DNA of 47,274 nt from Mameliella sp. MMSF_3455 (GTDB lineage: Bacteria > Pseudomonadota > Alphaproteobacteria > Rhodobacterales > Rhodobacteraceae), in NCBI RefSeq assembly GCF_030733205.1, contig NZ_JASHJL010000041.1, forward strand, positions 1 through 47,274, read 5' to 3'. This document shows, piece after piece, positions 1 through 8,120 of this stretch. The notes below the pieces were generated by a model. That model saw only the letters and a program-made list of their open reading frames with translations. It searched no databases and had not been told where the DNA came from. A program made the position numbers and the translations under genes. How positions within the stretch are numbered: position 1 is the first letter of the stretch; each line of letters opens with the position of its first letter.

Positions 1-10
1 CCCCCCCCCC
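1..10. other. Terminal C homopolymer, probable assembly edge
   Basis: Ten C residues open the window and thirteen G residues close it (47262-47274). Matching runs at both ends look like contig-edge artefacts rather than biology. The flanking sequence is ordinary GC-rich DNA. Confidence 0.6.
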
Positions 11-32
11 ACGAACGATCTTGTCCTCACGG

Positions 33-51
33 GGCGGGGATCACCCCCGCC
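33..51 (-). other. Perfect hairpin after the substrate-binding gene
   Basis: On the minus strand the stem GGCGGGG / CCCCGCC closes on a 5-nt loop, 12 bases past the stop codon of the binding-protein gene. No U run follows, so it is unlikely to be a full terminator. Hairpins at this place in ABC importer operons often protect the highly expressed binding-protein message or cause partial termination before the permease genes; that role is inferred. Confidence 0.4.
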
Positions 52-62
52 ACGGCGCGAGA

Positions 63-1178
63 TCAGTTCTGGGCGAGCCAGGACTGGAATTTCGCGTCGA
101 TGTCGTCGCGATAGTCAGCCCAGAACTCGTAGTTGTAGAGCAGGGTGTTGCCCGCGTTCGCCGGATCGGTCGGCATGTGCGGCGCCATGTCGATGCCCAG
201 TTCCGCGTGCTGCGACACCATCGGGGCCGAGCTTTCGCGTGCCGGACCGTAGGAGATGTACTTGGCCTGGTCGGCCAGACGCTGGGTGTCGGTCGCGAAG
301 TAGAGGAAGTCCATCACGCGCGCCAGGGCGTCGTCGGACAGGCCCTCGGGGACAATCCAACCGTCGAGGTCGAACACCTGCATGTCCCACAGCATCGCCA
401 CCGGCTGGTCCTGCTCCTCGATGACCGAGAAGAGACGACCGTTGTAGGTCGAACCCATGAAGACCTCGCCATCGGCCAGCAGCTGCGGCGTGTCCGCGCC
501 GGCCGACCACCAGACGACCTGGTCCTTGATGGTGTCCAGCTTCGCAAGCGCGCGGTCCTGGCCTTCGTCGGTTTCCAGGACGTCGTAGATCTCGTCCTTG
601 GCCACGCCGTCACAGTACAGCGCCCATTCCATGTTGTTCAGCGGGCGCTTTTCCAGCGCGCGCTTGCCCGGATAGGTTTCCAGGTCGAAGACGGCGCAAA
701 CGTCGGACGGCGGCTCGACACCTTCCGGCACCATGTCGGAACGATAGCCGAAGGTGGTCGAGTAGACGATCTGCGGGATGAAGCAGTCGGAGACGATCAG
801 GTCGCCGAAGTCGTCTTCGGCACCGGTGCCGTCGGGCGCCTCGGCCAGCGCGTCGTCAAAGTCGATTTCCATCGCCAGGCCTTCGTCGCAGAGGCGGATC
901 GCCGATGCGGCGGTCACATCCACGAGGTCCCAGGTGATGTTGCCGGCTTCGTTCATCGCACGCAGCTTGGCCACGGCCTCGGCAGAGCTTTCGTCCCACG
1001 CCACCGAGACATCCGGATGCATTTCCAGATAGGGTTCGACATAGGCTTTCAGCTGCGAGTTCTGGTAGGCACCGCCCCAGCTCACGATGGTCATGTCTTT
1101 CGCCATGTCCTGAGCCGAAACGCCCGCGGCTGCCACGGTCAGGGCCGTGGAGGCCAGCAGTGTCTTTGTGAGTTTCAT
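63..1178 (-). CDS. ABC transporter substrate-binding protein, polyamine type
   Basis: A 371-residue periplasmic binding protein of the PotD/PotF type (COG0687), the likely specificity component of a spermidine/putrescine-like importer. Residues 1-22 form a Sec signal peptide (MKLTKTLLAS, then an alanine-rich core ending ..VSAQ). The mature protein begins with the family's typical TIVSWGGAYQ stretch, and length matches the family. An ATG at 1178 is preceded by AGGGAG; a longer reading to 1421 was rejected because it lacks a ribosome site and would bury the signal peptide. It lies 115 bases downstream of the ATPase gene in the same direction, so permease genes are expected past the left edge. 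The actual substrate cannot be told from sequence; a related amine or amino-acid derivative is possible. Confidence 0.88.
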   Translation of the reverse strand: MKLTKTLLASTALTVAAAGVSAQDMAKDMTIVSWGGAYQNSQLKAYVEPYLEMHPDVSVAWDESSAEAVAKLRAMNEAGNITWDLVDVTAASAIRLCDEGLAMEIDFDDALAEAPDGTGAEDDFGDLIVSDCFIPQIVYSTTFGYRSDMVPEGVEPPSDVCAVFDLETYPGKRALEKRPLNNMEWALYCDGVAKDEIYDVLETDEGQDRALAKLDTIKDQVVWWSAGADTPQLLADGEVFMGSTYNGRLFSVIEEQDQPVAMLWDMQVFDLDGWIVPEGLSDDALARVMDFLYFATDTQRLADQAKYISYGPARESSAPMVSQHAELGIDMAPHMPTDPANAGNTLLYNYEFWADYRDDIDAKFQSWLAQN

Positions 1179-1293
1179 CAAATAACTCCCTAGTTCACCC
1201 GTTATCTTGGTTGAGGCGATGTTACGGGTACGAACCACGCCCCAAGGTCGCGTCCCCGCGCGCGTGTCGACGGCGCAGGAGACGGCATTCGGA

Positions 1294-2397
1294 TCACCCG
1301 GCGTCCAGCGCCCGGCAATCTTCGGGCAGCCAGCCGATCTCGATCTGGCTGCCGGGCTCCAGCCGCACCTGGTCCGGTGCGTTACGGGTCTTGATGACGA
1401 AGTCGTCATTGCCCGCGACACGGAGCCTCGTACGGAAGATATCGCCCATGTAGATGAATTCCAGAACTTCGGCCTTCAACGTGTGCGCGCCTTCCTGCAG
1501 GCGTTCCTTGTTGAATTCCACGCGCTCGGGCCGGATCGACACCCGCGTCCGCTCGCCTTCCTTGCTGACGTTGACGGGTGTAGCGTCCAGCACTTCGCCG
1601 CTGTCGAGCTTGACCTCGCAGATATCGCCCTTCATCGCGGTCACCACGCCTTCAAGCGTGTTGTTCTCGCCAATGAACTGGGCGACAAAGCTGTTCTGCG
1701 GCTTTTCGTACAGCTCGTCCGGCGGTGCCAGCTGCTGGATGCGCCCGTCATTGAAGACGGCGACGCGGTCCGACATGGTCAACGCCTCGGTCTGGTCGTG
1801 GGTGACGTAGACCACGGTGATGCCCAGCTGGTGCGCCAGATTGGTGATCTCGAACTGCATGTGTTCGCGCAGCTGCTTGTCCAGCGCGCCCAGCGGTTCG
1901 TCCATGAGCACCAGTTCCGGCTCGAAGACCAGGGCGCGGGCCAGCGCGATCCGCTGCTGCTGACCACCCGAAAGCTGCGCCGGGCGGCGGCCGCCAAAGG
2001 CACCCATCTGGACCATGTCCAGCGCATGTTTGACCTTCTTTTCACGCTCGGACTTGGCGATCTTGCGCACTTCTAGCGGAAAGCTGAGGTTTTCGGCCAC
2101 GGTCATGTGCGGGAACAGCGCGTAGTTCTGGAACACCATGCCGATGCCGCGCTTGTGCGGAGGGATGTTGTTGATGCTGATGCCGTCCAGCTTGATTTCA
2201 CCATGTGTGGCGGTCTCGAACCCGGCCAGCATCATCAGGCAAGTGGTCTTGCCGGAGCCGGACGGCCCGAGCATCGTCAGAAACTCGCCTTTCGGCATGC
2301 TGAGGTTCAGGTCTTTGACGACGAGCGTTTCGCCATCATAGCTCTTTTGCACGCGCTCAAAGGCGACGAATGCGTCGCCACTAGCTCCATCAGCCAC
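1294..2397 (-). CDS. ABC transporter ATP-binding protein, PotA-like
   Basis: A 367-residue nucleotide-binding subunit that would power the importer whose binding protein lies just downstream. Visible motifs are Walker A GPSGSGKTT, signature LSGGQQQRIALARAL, Walker B LVLMDEPLGALD and switch histidine VTHD, followed by a C-terminal TOBE-type regulatory region of about 120 residues; this layout and length are those of PotA / FbpC / UgpC subunits. I chose the GTG at 2397 because AGGGAG sits 6 bases upstream; in-frame ATGs further out have no such site. A promoter-like pair lies about 55-80 bases upstream. The binding protein next door makes a polyamine-type substrate most likely, but it is not proved. 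Confidence 0.9.
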   Translation of the reverse strand: MADGASGDAFVAFERVQKSYDGETLVVKDLNLSMPKGEFLTMLGPSGSGKTTCLMMLAGFETATHGEIKLDGISINNIPPHKRGIGMVFQNYALFPHMTVAENLSFPLEVRKIAKSEREKKVKHALDMVQMGAFGGRRPAQLSGGQQQRIALARALVFEPELVLMDEPLGALDKQLREHMQFEITNLAHQLGITVVYVTHDQTEALTMSDRVAVFNDGRIQQLAPPDELYEKPQNSFVAQFIGENNTLEGVVTAMKGDICEVKLDSGEVLDATPVNVSKEGERTRVSIRPERVEFNKERLQEGAHTLKAEVLEFIYMGDIFRTRLRVAGNDDFVIKTRNAPDQVRLEPGSQIEIGWLPEDCRALDAG

Positions 2398-2451
2398 GTC
2401 AGACTCCCTGTCTGTTATTTCGCGGATGTTTCTCCGCTGTATTGTGAACAG

Positions 2452-2480
2452 ACTAAAGCGCGTGACGTTTGGACTTGCAA
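2452..2480 (-). promoter_or_regulatory. Candidate promoter of the ABC importer operon
   Basis: On the minus strand TTGCAA, a 17-base spacer and TTTAGT resemble -35 and -10 elements, placing a start about 45 bases before the GTG of the ATPase gene. The -35 lies within an 8-base palindrome (CTTGCAAG). The rest of the 254-base gap 2398-2651 shows nothing else I can name. Confidence 0.4.
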
Positions 2481-2651
2481 GCAAATCACTGAAATCTGCG
2501 TATGCGGCAGGCAAATACGGCTTTTCCGGTCATTAAAGCGGCGCGCAACCGGCCGAACGGAAGGCGAAACAACCCGATTCGGGCAATTTGCCTGCGACCT
2601 TGACAGCGGCCCTGAACACACGGGGGCAGCGCGCGCGCCCGGAACGGCGGA

Positions 2652-3182
2652 TCAGCGGCGGCCTCCGGACAGGGGGCGGGCCAGGGTTTCGGGCACGATC
2701 AACCGGGTCCGGGGCGTGATCCGGCCCGCGATCTTCAGCAGGTGGTCCGGCCGGAAAGCGATGCAGCCTTCGGTCGGGAAACCCCGTCGACGCCAGCGGT
2801 GCAGGAAGATCGCCGACCCCCTGCCCCGCTCGGCCCGGGGCCAGTTCCAGTCGGTCAGCAAGACGAGGTCATACAGGCGGTCGGCGCGGCGCAGACGCTC
2901 GTGACTGCCCCCGTAGGGCGCGCGCACCATCAGGTTGTAGTCCTCGTGCGTGGGATCATCCGACCACAGATCGCCCGGGCCGATCGGCACCGCCCAATCG
3001 GCCGGGCGCGCAATCCGGTCGGGACGATAGAGCATGCCCGTGATCCGGTGCATCCCCGCCGGGGTGGCGCCGTCGCCCTCGCGCTTGTCCGTGGTCACGC
3101 CGCCCCGCCCGACCGAACAGGGCCAGAGCCGACCCGCGAACCGCAGCCCGCGCGGCGTCAGGATCATGTCGCCGGCGCTCAT
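2652..3182 (-). CDS. L,D-transpeptidase family protein (YkuD-type)
   Basis: A 176-residue protein of the COG3786 branch of YkuD-domain L,D-transpeptidases, enzymes that cross-link or modify peptidoglycan using a cysteine nucleophile. The catalytic stretch is visible near the C-terminus: a histidine in IFLHRW, then PTEGCIAF, in which Cys is the predicted nucleophile and the usual Ser before Gly-Cys is replaced by Glu, as often seen in this branch. The N-terminus has VGRGGVTTDKREGDGATP, typical of the family. No signal peptide is evident. The ATG at 3182 overlaps the stop of the upstream gene as ATGA, so translation is probably coupled. Confidence 0.82.
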   Translation of the reverse strand: MSAGDMILTPRGLRFAGRLWPCSVGRGGVTTDKREGDGATPAGMHRITGMLYRPDRIARPADWAVPIGPGDLWSDDPTHEDYNLMVRAPYGGSHERLRRADRLYDLVLLTDWNWPRAERGRGSAIFLHRWRRRGFPTEGCIAFRPDHLLKIAGRITPRTRLIVPETLARPLSGGRR

Positions 3183-3637
3183 CGAATTCCGGGCTCCAGT
3201 TCGCCGGGGTCGTCGACCTCGACGCGCCAGAAGTCGCGCGCCTCGGGCGGCAAGGCGGCCAGCGCGCTCTCCCAGTCCGGCCCCCGGATGGCGCGCCGCA
3301 GGGCCCAGGCCACCGCCGCGATGCAATTGTCCGGAGTCAGGTTATGGTTGGGTCGCAGCGCCTGTGCCTCGCGGATCAGGTCATCGCGCGGCCCCCAAGG
3401 GGCTGGCGGCACCTCGGGGCACCAGCCGGCAACGAAAATCGCCCGGGGTACGCTGGGCAGCGCGCTGGCAAAGCGCAGCCCCTCTTCCGCCGTCACCCGT
3501 CGCCGGAACACCTGGAACACGCCGTCCAGCGCCGTGTAGGCCATGTTGTCCGAGTCTAGCTCCATCCGCGCTTTCACATCGTCCAGAAAGGCGCGGTATT
3601 CGCGGCTGGCGTGGCGGTATGTCCAGGGCTGCGGCAC
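3179..3637 (-). CDS. DUF2267 domain protein
   Basis: A 152-residue protein matching the DUF2267 pattern: an N-terminal helix (YRAFLDDVKARM), the conserved MAYTALDGVFQVFRRRVT segment, then the ..LPSVPRAIFVAGW stretch. The function of the family is unknown. The start is a GTG at 3637, only 3 bases after the stop of the monooxygenase gene; no clear ribosome site is visible, so expression is probably by translational coupling. It in turn overlaps the L,D-transpeptidase start, giving a three-gene chain. Confidence 0.75.
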   Translation of the reverse strand: MPQPWTYRHASREYRAFLDDVKARMELDSDNMAYTALDGVFQVFRRRVTAEEGLRFASALPSVPRAIFVAGWCPEVPPAPWGPRDDLIREAQALRPNHNLTPDNCIAAVAWALRRAIRGPDWESALAALPPEARDFWRVEVDDPGELEPGIR

Positions 3638-3640
3638 GGG

Positions 3641-4642
3641 TCAGGCCGCTTCGGCACGGGTGATGCGCTGCATCACCTGCGCCCCGATCTCGAAGGACCG
3701 CAGGCGCGATGCGTGATCGTGGATCTGCCCGGTCAGGATCACCTCGTCCGGGGCGAATTGGTCGATGAAACCCCGCAGCTGCGTTTCGACCTGCCCGGCA
3801 TCGCCCACGGCACTGATCCGCAGGGCCTCGTCCAGCGCCGGCATGGCGCCCGCCGGCACCACCGTGGACAGGTCCTCGACCGGCGCGGGCAGCTTGCCGC
3901 GCTGGCCGGTCCTGAGCCGGTAAAAGGCCTGCTGCATGCTAGTCCGCAGCCAATGCGCCCGCGCCTCGGTATCGGCGGCAAAGACGTTGATCGCGACCAT
4001 CGCATGGGGCCTGTCCAGTGTCGCGGAAGGCCGGAAATGCCGCCGGTAGACCTCCAGTGCCTGTTCCAGCGCCTGCGGCGCGAAATGCGAGGCAAAGGCA
4101 TAGGGCAGCCCCAGGTGCGCCGCAACCTGCGCCCCGTGCAGCGAAGACCCCAGGACCCAAAGCGGAACCTCGGTCCCCTCGCCGGGCAGCGCGCGCACCG
4201 GGCGCCCCTCCTGTGGCGGTCCGAGCAACTCGCGCAGCTCTCCGACTTCGGCGTGGAACTGCTCGGCACGTTCCGGATGCACCCCCAGCGCCCGCATCAC
4301 CATCGCGTCGCCCCCCGGCGCGCGGCCAAGGCCAAGGTCGATCCGATCGGGGTACAGAGTCGCCAGCGTGCCAAAGGCCTCTGCCACGGCCAGAGGCGCA
4401 TGGTTTGGCAGCATGATGCCCCCTGCCCCGACTCGCATCCGGCTGGTCAGCCCGGCGACATGGCCCACCAGGACCGCCGTCGCGGCCGAGGCGATACCCG
4501 GCATGTTGTGATGCTCCGCCATCCAGTAGCGGTGATAGCCCCAGGCCTCGGCTTTCCGGGCAAGATCGCCGGTGTTGCGCAATGCGTCGGCGGCCGTGAA
4601 CCCTTCGGGAACGGGCGACAGATCGAGCAGGGAATAATGCAT
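3641..4642 (-). CDS. Luciferase-like (LLM class) flavin-dependent monooxygenase
   Basis: A 333-residue TIM-barrel flavoenzyme of the bacterial luciferase superfamily (COG2141). Characteristic features are the start SLLDLSPV, the [13 protein letters not shown] strand, [13 protein letters not shown], and [10 protein letters not shown]. Members use reduced flavin and oxygen; the substrate is not predictable. The ATG at 4642 is preceded by AAAGGAG seven bases upstream, which decides the start over a longer reading to 4789. It heads a tightly packed minus-strand chain with the DUF2267 and L,D-transpeptidase genes. Confidence 0.88.
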   Translation of the reverse strand: MHYSLLDLSPVPEGFTAADALRNTGDLARKAEAWGYHRYWMAEHHNMPGIASAATAVLVGHVAGLTSRMRVGAGGIMLPNHAPLAVAEAFGTLATLYPDRIDLGLGRAPGGDAMVMRALGVHPERAEQFHAEVGELRELLGPPQEGRPVRALPGEGTEVPLWVLGSSLHGAQVAAHLGLPYAFASHFAPQALEQALEVYRRHFRPSATLDRPHAMVAINVFAADTEARAHWLRTSMQQAFYRLRTGQRGKLPAPVEDLSTVVPAGAMPALDEALRISAVGDAGQVETQLRGFIDQFAPDEVILTGQIHDHASRLRSFEIGAQVMQRITRAEAA

Positions 4643-4730
4643 GTGCGTCTCCTTTGGACCAAAGCTAGGCATGCGCGGTCGCGCTGACAACGCCCCCTGC
4701 CCCGCGTCTCCGCCTTGGGTCCGCCCCCAG

Positions 4731-4780
4731 TTTCTTTGGGTTGAAAATACCTCTGGGGGTCCGGGGGCAAAGCCCCCGGC
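4731..4780 (-). repeat. Intergenic hairpin-plus-tail element, copy 1; likely ribA terminator
   Basis: On the minus strand a perfect stem CCGGGGGC / GCCCCCGG with loop TTT is followed by AGAGGTATTTTCAACCC and AAAGAAAC. It lies about 20 bases past the end of the cyclohydrolase gene and can act as its terminator. The stem recurs at 27021-27039, and the tail resembles those at 30286-30314 and 34095-34125, so this belongs to a dispersed element family. Confidence 0.6.
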
Positions 4781-4799
4781 GATCGCCAAATGCGCTCGG

Positions 4800-5882
4800 T
4801 TACAGCAGGTGGCCCGACTTCGCCGCCTTCACCGCAAGATATCGGGTGTTGTGTACGGTCTCGCCCACCTTCAGCGGCACGCGCTCGGCCACGCCGATGC
4901 CGCAGCTTTCCATCATCCGCATCTTGGCCGGGTTGTTGGTCATCAAGCGGACCGCTGAAAAACCCATCTTTTCAAGGATCTGCGCGCCCAGCCGGAAATC
5001 GCGCTCATCATCCTCGAACCCCAGCCGGTGGTTCGCCTCGACCGTGTCGAAGCCCTGGTCCTGCAAGGCATAGGCGCGCATCTTGTTGGCCAGCCCGATG
5101 CCCCGGCCCTCCTGTTGCAGATACAGCAGCACGCCCGCGCCTTCCTGCCCCATCTGCATCAGCGCCGCGTTCAATTGCGGACCACAGTCGCATTTCAGCG
5201 ACCCCAGAAGGTCGCCGGTGAAACAGGCCGAATGCAGGCGCGCCAGCACCGGTTCCGCCCGGTCGGGGCGGCCGATCTCGATGGCGTAATGTTCTTCGGA
5301 CCCGTCTGCCGGGCGATAGATATGCAGCCGCGCGTTCTCGGCTGCGCGCAGGGGCACGCGGGCGGACACCACATGATCCAGCTCCGGCAGGGCCTCCAGC
5401 AGGGGGGCGGCCCCTGCACCGTCGATCTCCAGCAGGCCCTGCGCCGCGGCGGTTCCCGGCGCCACCGGCACGACCAGGGCCGCCGGCAGCAACCGCGCAC
5501 CCTTGCACAGTTGCAGTCCCAGACGGTGCAGCATGACCGATCCGTCGCGCCGCGTCTGCAACGGCCCCTTCATCGGATTGGCAAGGTCATCGGCGGGGTC
5601 GGCCAGGTCCTGCACCCAGGACAGGCGCGCATCCTCGGGAACGATCACCCGCGCTACGTCCCCGTCATAGGCCCGCGCCTTCAGCGTGGCCGCGCGCCGA
5701 TCGGTCAGGGCCAGGTCCAGCGGACCCAGCGCCCGCATCGCGCAAAGCCGCGCTTCGGACAGGGTCTCTGCCGCCGCGACAAGCACATGTGCCCCCTCCG
5801 CGCGCAGGCCAACGGGCACGCCCATGCGCAGGTCTGCACGGGCCCGCGCCAATGTTTCATTCAGGTCCGGCCCCAGTCCCAA
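4800..5882 (-). CDS. ribA: GTP cyclohydrolase II with a degenerate DHBP-synthase-like N-terminal domain
   Basis: First step of riboflavin synthesis: GTP to 2,5-diamino-6-ribosylamino-pyrimidinone phosphate. The C-terminal ~200 residues hold the zinc site (Cys in [11 protein letters not shown], then LKCDCG) and the [10 protein letters not shown] loop, so this half looks fully active. The N-terminal ~150 residues follow the order of DHBP synthase (RibB): [11 protein letters not shown], then [18 protein letters not shown], and later LLPAALV. The acidic DDExRENEGD catalytic loop is absent, so RibB activity is unlikely. I place the start at a TTG (5882) with GGAGG eight bases upstream, giving 360 residues; no ATG lies in a suitable place before residue 20. 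It is divergent from the response regulator. Confidence 0.85.
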   Translation of the reverse strand: MGLGPDLNETLARARADLRMGVPVGLRAEGAHVLVAAAETLSEARLCAMRALGPLDLALTDRRAATLKARAYDGDVARVIVPEDARLSWVQDLADPADDLANPMKGPLQTRRDGSVMLHRLGLQLCKGARLLPAALVVPVAPGTAAAQGLLEIDGAGAAPLLEALPELDHVVSARVPLRAAENARLHIYRPADGSEEHYAIEIGRPDRAEPVLARLHSACFTGDLLGSLKCDCGPQLNAALMQMGQEGAGVLLYLQQEGRGIGLANKMRAYALQDQGFDTVEANHRLGFEDDERDFRLGAQILEKMGFSAVRLMTNNPAKMRMMESCGIGVAERVPLKVGETVHNTRYLAVKAAKSGHLL

Positions 5883-6028
5883 CTCTACACCCTCCGGCTG
5901 GCCAACTCCCCGGCATCCTGTAACATTTCCGCCCTCAGCACACGAGGACGTGAAAGTATTGCAGCAAAGCTTGCCGGAGGCGCACTCTGTCCACATCTGC
6001 GAGAAAAGGCAACACGGAGGGCCGCACA

Positions 6029-6715
6029 ATGGCGCAACTGCGAAACATCCTGCTGGTCGACGACGAAGAGGACCTGCGCGAGGCGCTGGCCGAGCAATTG
6101 GTCATGACCGAGGACTTCGAGGTCTTCGAGGCGGATGCAGGCGCCAGCGCGATGGCCCGGGTCAAGGAGCAGATCTATGACCTGATCATCCTGGACGTCG
6201 GCCTGCCCGACACCGACGGGCGCGAATTGTGCCGCCTGATGCGCAAGCAGGGCGTCAAATCGCCGATCATCATGCTGACCGGCCATGACAGCGACGCCGA
6301 CACGATCCTTGGCCTTGATGCGGGCGCCAACGACTATGTGACCAAACCGTTCAAGTTCCCGGTCCTGCTGGCCCGTATCCGCGCTCAGTTGCGCCAGCAT
6401 GAACAGTCAGAGGACGCGGTGTTCACCGTCGGCCCCTACACCTTCAAGCCCTCGATGAAGATGCTGGTCACGGAAGACGAAAAGAAGATCCGCCTGACCG
6501 AGAAAGAGACCAACATCCTCAAGTTCCTCTACCGCTCGACAGAGGGTGTCGTTCCGCGCGACACGCTGCTGCACGAGGTCTGGGGCTACAATGCCGGGGT
6601 GACGACCCATACGCTCGAGACGCATATCTATCGCCTGCGACAAAAGATCGAACCCGATCCGTCGAATGCGCGCCTGCTGGTGACGGAATCTGGCGGATAC
6701 CGCCTTGTAAGCTGA
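6029..6715 (+). CDS. OmpR-family response regulator
   Basis: A 228-residue two-component transcription factor. The receiver domain (about 1-120) has the acidic pair D11-D12, phospho-acceptor Asp56 in IILDVGLP, Thr84 and Lys106 in VTKPF. A winged-helix DNA-binding domain follows (about 130-228, with LTEKETNILKFL and the THTLETHIYRLRQKIE recognition region). No histidine kinase lies next to it, so it is an orphan here. ATG 6029 has GGAGG nine bases upstream. In Rhodobacteraceae an essential cell-envelope regulator (CenR) has a similar layout; that identity is only a suggestion. A strong terminator lies 170 bases downstream. Confidence 0.9.
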   Translation: MAQLRNILLVDDEEDLREALAEQLVMTEDFEVFEADAGASAMARVKEQIYDLIILDVGLPDTDGRELCRLMRKQGVKSPIIMLTGHDSDADTILGLDAGANDYVTKPFKFPVLLARIRAQLRQHEQSEDAVFTVGPYTFKPSMKMLVTEDEKKIRLTEKETNILKFLYRSTEGVVPRDTLLHEVWGYNAGVTTHTLETHIYRLRQKIEPDPSNARLLVTESGGYRLVS

Positions 6716-6822
6716 CGAGCACACACTTAGGTCGCATTGCACGGAACAAAGGTGCACATGTAAGTCTTGTTTCGGACAGGTTTGACCCAGATCATTTTTT
6801 CATGACTCGGTCATGTTTTAAT

Positions 6823-6910
6823 CTGGACCGATGAGTTCCCGTTGCATGTGCGGGTTATCGCATGCACCTCCCTGTTGGACCTGGCCGGGCACTTTGCCCG
6901 GCCTTTTTTT
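6823..6910 (+). ncRNA. Candidate small RNA or 3'-UTR-derived RNA
   Basis: The 383-base gap between the response regulator and the MarR gene holds an RNA-like layout: a first stem (TGCATGTG with CGCATGCA, one G-U pair, 8-base loop, 6844-6867), an unpaired CACCTCCC stretch able to pair with ribosome-binding sites, then a perfect terminator hairpin and seven T. Upstream, CATGAC-TCG-GTCATG (6801-6815) is a small inverted repeat before TTTTAAT. I see no convincing promoter, so it may be processed from the regulator transcript. No match to a named family could be made by eye. The remainder, 6911-7098, holds only a GC-rich inverted repeat at 6952-6977. Confidence 0.45.
6883..6910 (+). terminator. 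Strong Rho-independent terminator
   Basis: Nine-base perfect stem GGCCGGGCA / TGCCCGGCC with loop CTT, followed at once by TTTTTTT. It ends transcription coming from the response regulator or from a small RNA. Confidence 0.9.
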
Positions 6911-7098
6911 CTGGTTCATCAAAGGGTTTCAATGAAGACCCGCAAAGGGTCGGGTCCCGGCGCCGGCACCGGGACCCCCGGGTGCGTACCGTGAGTGACG
7001 AAGGGGTCGTTCCCGTTCCTGTCGTATCCACGTTTACGCGACCGGGCATAAGGGTAAACCAGCGGCCATCGTTCCCCTTGGCCGGCCCCCATGATCGC

Positions 7099-7566
7099 CT
7101 ATGAGGCGGGGTCGTTTGGCATGGGATCCAGTTCCGCCTCGTCGCGCAGGTTGTCGCGCAGGGTCATGACCTCGTCGCGCAGTCTTGCCGCATCACTCAA
7201 GGTCAGGCCCGACCGCTCCAGGAAACAGCGCGCGATATCCGCGCTCTGGATCTGCAACGCGCGCCCCTCCTCGGTCAGGCGAATGCGCACCTGGCGTTCA
7301 TCCTCCGGGTCGCGGCGGCGGGTCACCAGGCCCTTTGTCTCCAACCGCTTGACCAGCGGCGTCAGCGTGTTCGAGGCCAGTTGCATCTGCACCGCCAGCG
7401 ATCCCAGCGGCCGGTCATCCGCCGACCACAGTGCCGTCAGCACAAGGTATTGCGGATAGGTCAGCCCAAGAGGATCCAGCAAAGGCTTGTAGGCCTGCTG
7501 CATGGCATGGCCCGCCGAATACAGCGCGAAGCAGAGCATTTCCGAGGGAGAAAGGGAACTGGACAT
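7099..7566 (-). CDS. ohrR: MarR-family organic hydroperoxide sensor OhrR
   Basis: A 155-residue winged-helix repressor. The peroxide-sensing Cys12 lies in the N-terminal MLCFALYSA segment typical of OhrR, and a second cysteine, Cys114 (IARCFLE), suggests the 2-Cys redox type. The DNA-binding part includes LAVQMQLASNTLTPLVKRLE and the wing RRRDPEDERQ. It is divergent from ohr, the gene this repressor normally controls; oxidation of Cys12 by organic peroxide would release the operator. ATG 7566 gives the usual family length; the ribosome site is weak, and a longer reading to 7647 would cover the ohr promoter region. Confidence 0.88.
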   Translation of the reverse strand: MSSSLSPSEMLCFALYSAGHAMQQAYKPLLDPLGLTYPQYLVLTALWSADDRPLGSLAVQMQLASNTLTPLVKRLETKGLVTRRRDPEDERQVRIRLTEEGRALQIQSADIARCFLERSGLTLSDAARLRDEVMTLRDNLRDEAELDPMPNDPAS

Positions 7567-7604
7567 GACACAGGAATAGATCGCGCAGGATGAAATCGCA
7601 AGCA

Positions 7605-7633
7605 TTGACAAATCCACGCGCGACACAGATGTT
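7605..7633 (+). promoter_or_regulatory. Candidate ohr promoter
   Basis: TTGACA, then 17 bases, then GATGTT lie 38-66 bases before the ohr start codon in the 104-base divergent gap between ohrR and ohr. The -35 is perfect, the -10 weak. I did not find a clear copy of the published OhrR operator. Confidence 0.5.
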
Positions 7634-7670
7634 TCGCACACGATCAATTCCCGCGCGAAAGGAGAATGTC

Positions 7671-8099
7671 ATGAGTGTCGACACGAAATACTGGACCGAG
7701 GCATGGGCCACCGGCGGCGGCCGCAACGGATCTGCCGGCCTCGCTTCGGGGATGCTGACGGTCACGATGACCAGCCCGACAGAGCTGGGCGGTTCCGGCA
7801 AGGGCCACAATCCCGAAGAGCTCTTCGCCACCGGCTATGCCGCCTGCTATCTCGGCGCCATGCGCTTTGCCGCACAGAACGAAAAGCTGGGCACCGTGCC
7901 GGAAGACGCCAAGGTCACGGCCCATGTCGGCATCGGGCCGCGCGACGAAGGTGGCTTTGGTCTCAAGGTGAAACTGTCGGTGTCGATGCCCGGCGTCGAA
8001 CGCGAAGTCGCCGAAAAGATCGCCGAGCGCGGTCACTTCATCTGCCCCTACTCGCACGCGACCAAGGGCAACATCGAGGTCGAGACCGAAGTCGTCTGA
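7671..8099 (+). CDS. ohr: Organic hydroperoxide resistance protein Ohr
   Basis: A 142-residue OsmC/Ohr-family thiol peroxidase that reduces organic hydroperoxides in the cytoplasm, usually with lipoyl proteins as electron donor. The two redox cysteines are Cys59 in YAACYLGAM and Cys125 in CPYSHAT, with Glu50 in NPEELF also conserved. Start ATG 7671 follows AAAGGAG at good spacing. It is transcribed away from ohrR, the standard arrangement. Confidence 0.95.
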   Translation: MSVDTKYWTEAWATGGGRNGSAGLASGMLTVTMTSPTELGGSGKGHNPEELFATGYAACYLGAMRFAAQNEKLGTVPEDAKVTAHVGIGPRDEGGFGLKVKLSVSMPGVEREVAEKIAERGHFICPYSHATKGNIEVETEVV

Positions 8100-8120
8100 G
8101 GCCTTTGGCGCGGGGCCGGT

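Noticed and set aside
1207-2076. A 289-codon plus-strand frame opposite the ABC ATPase gene
   Set aside because: It mirrors the ATPase coding sequence and shows no recognisable domain or ribosome site.
3641-4789. Longer start for the luciferase-like monooxygenase
   Set aside because: The extension reads through the repeat element and lacks a ribosome site, while ATG 4642 has AAAGGAG.
6831-6935. A 34-codon reading frame starting at ATG 6831
   Set aside because: Its sequence is Cys/Trp/Pro-rich without a ribosome site and runs through the terminator; the RNA structure explains the region better.
6952-6977. GGGTCCCGG / CCGGGACCC inverted repeat considered as terminator of ohrR
   Set aside because: No T tract on either strand and it lies 120 bases past the gene; kept only as a note.
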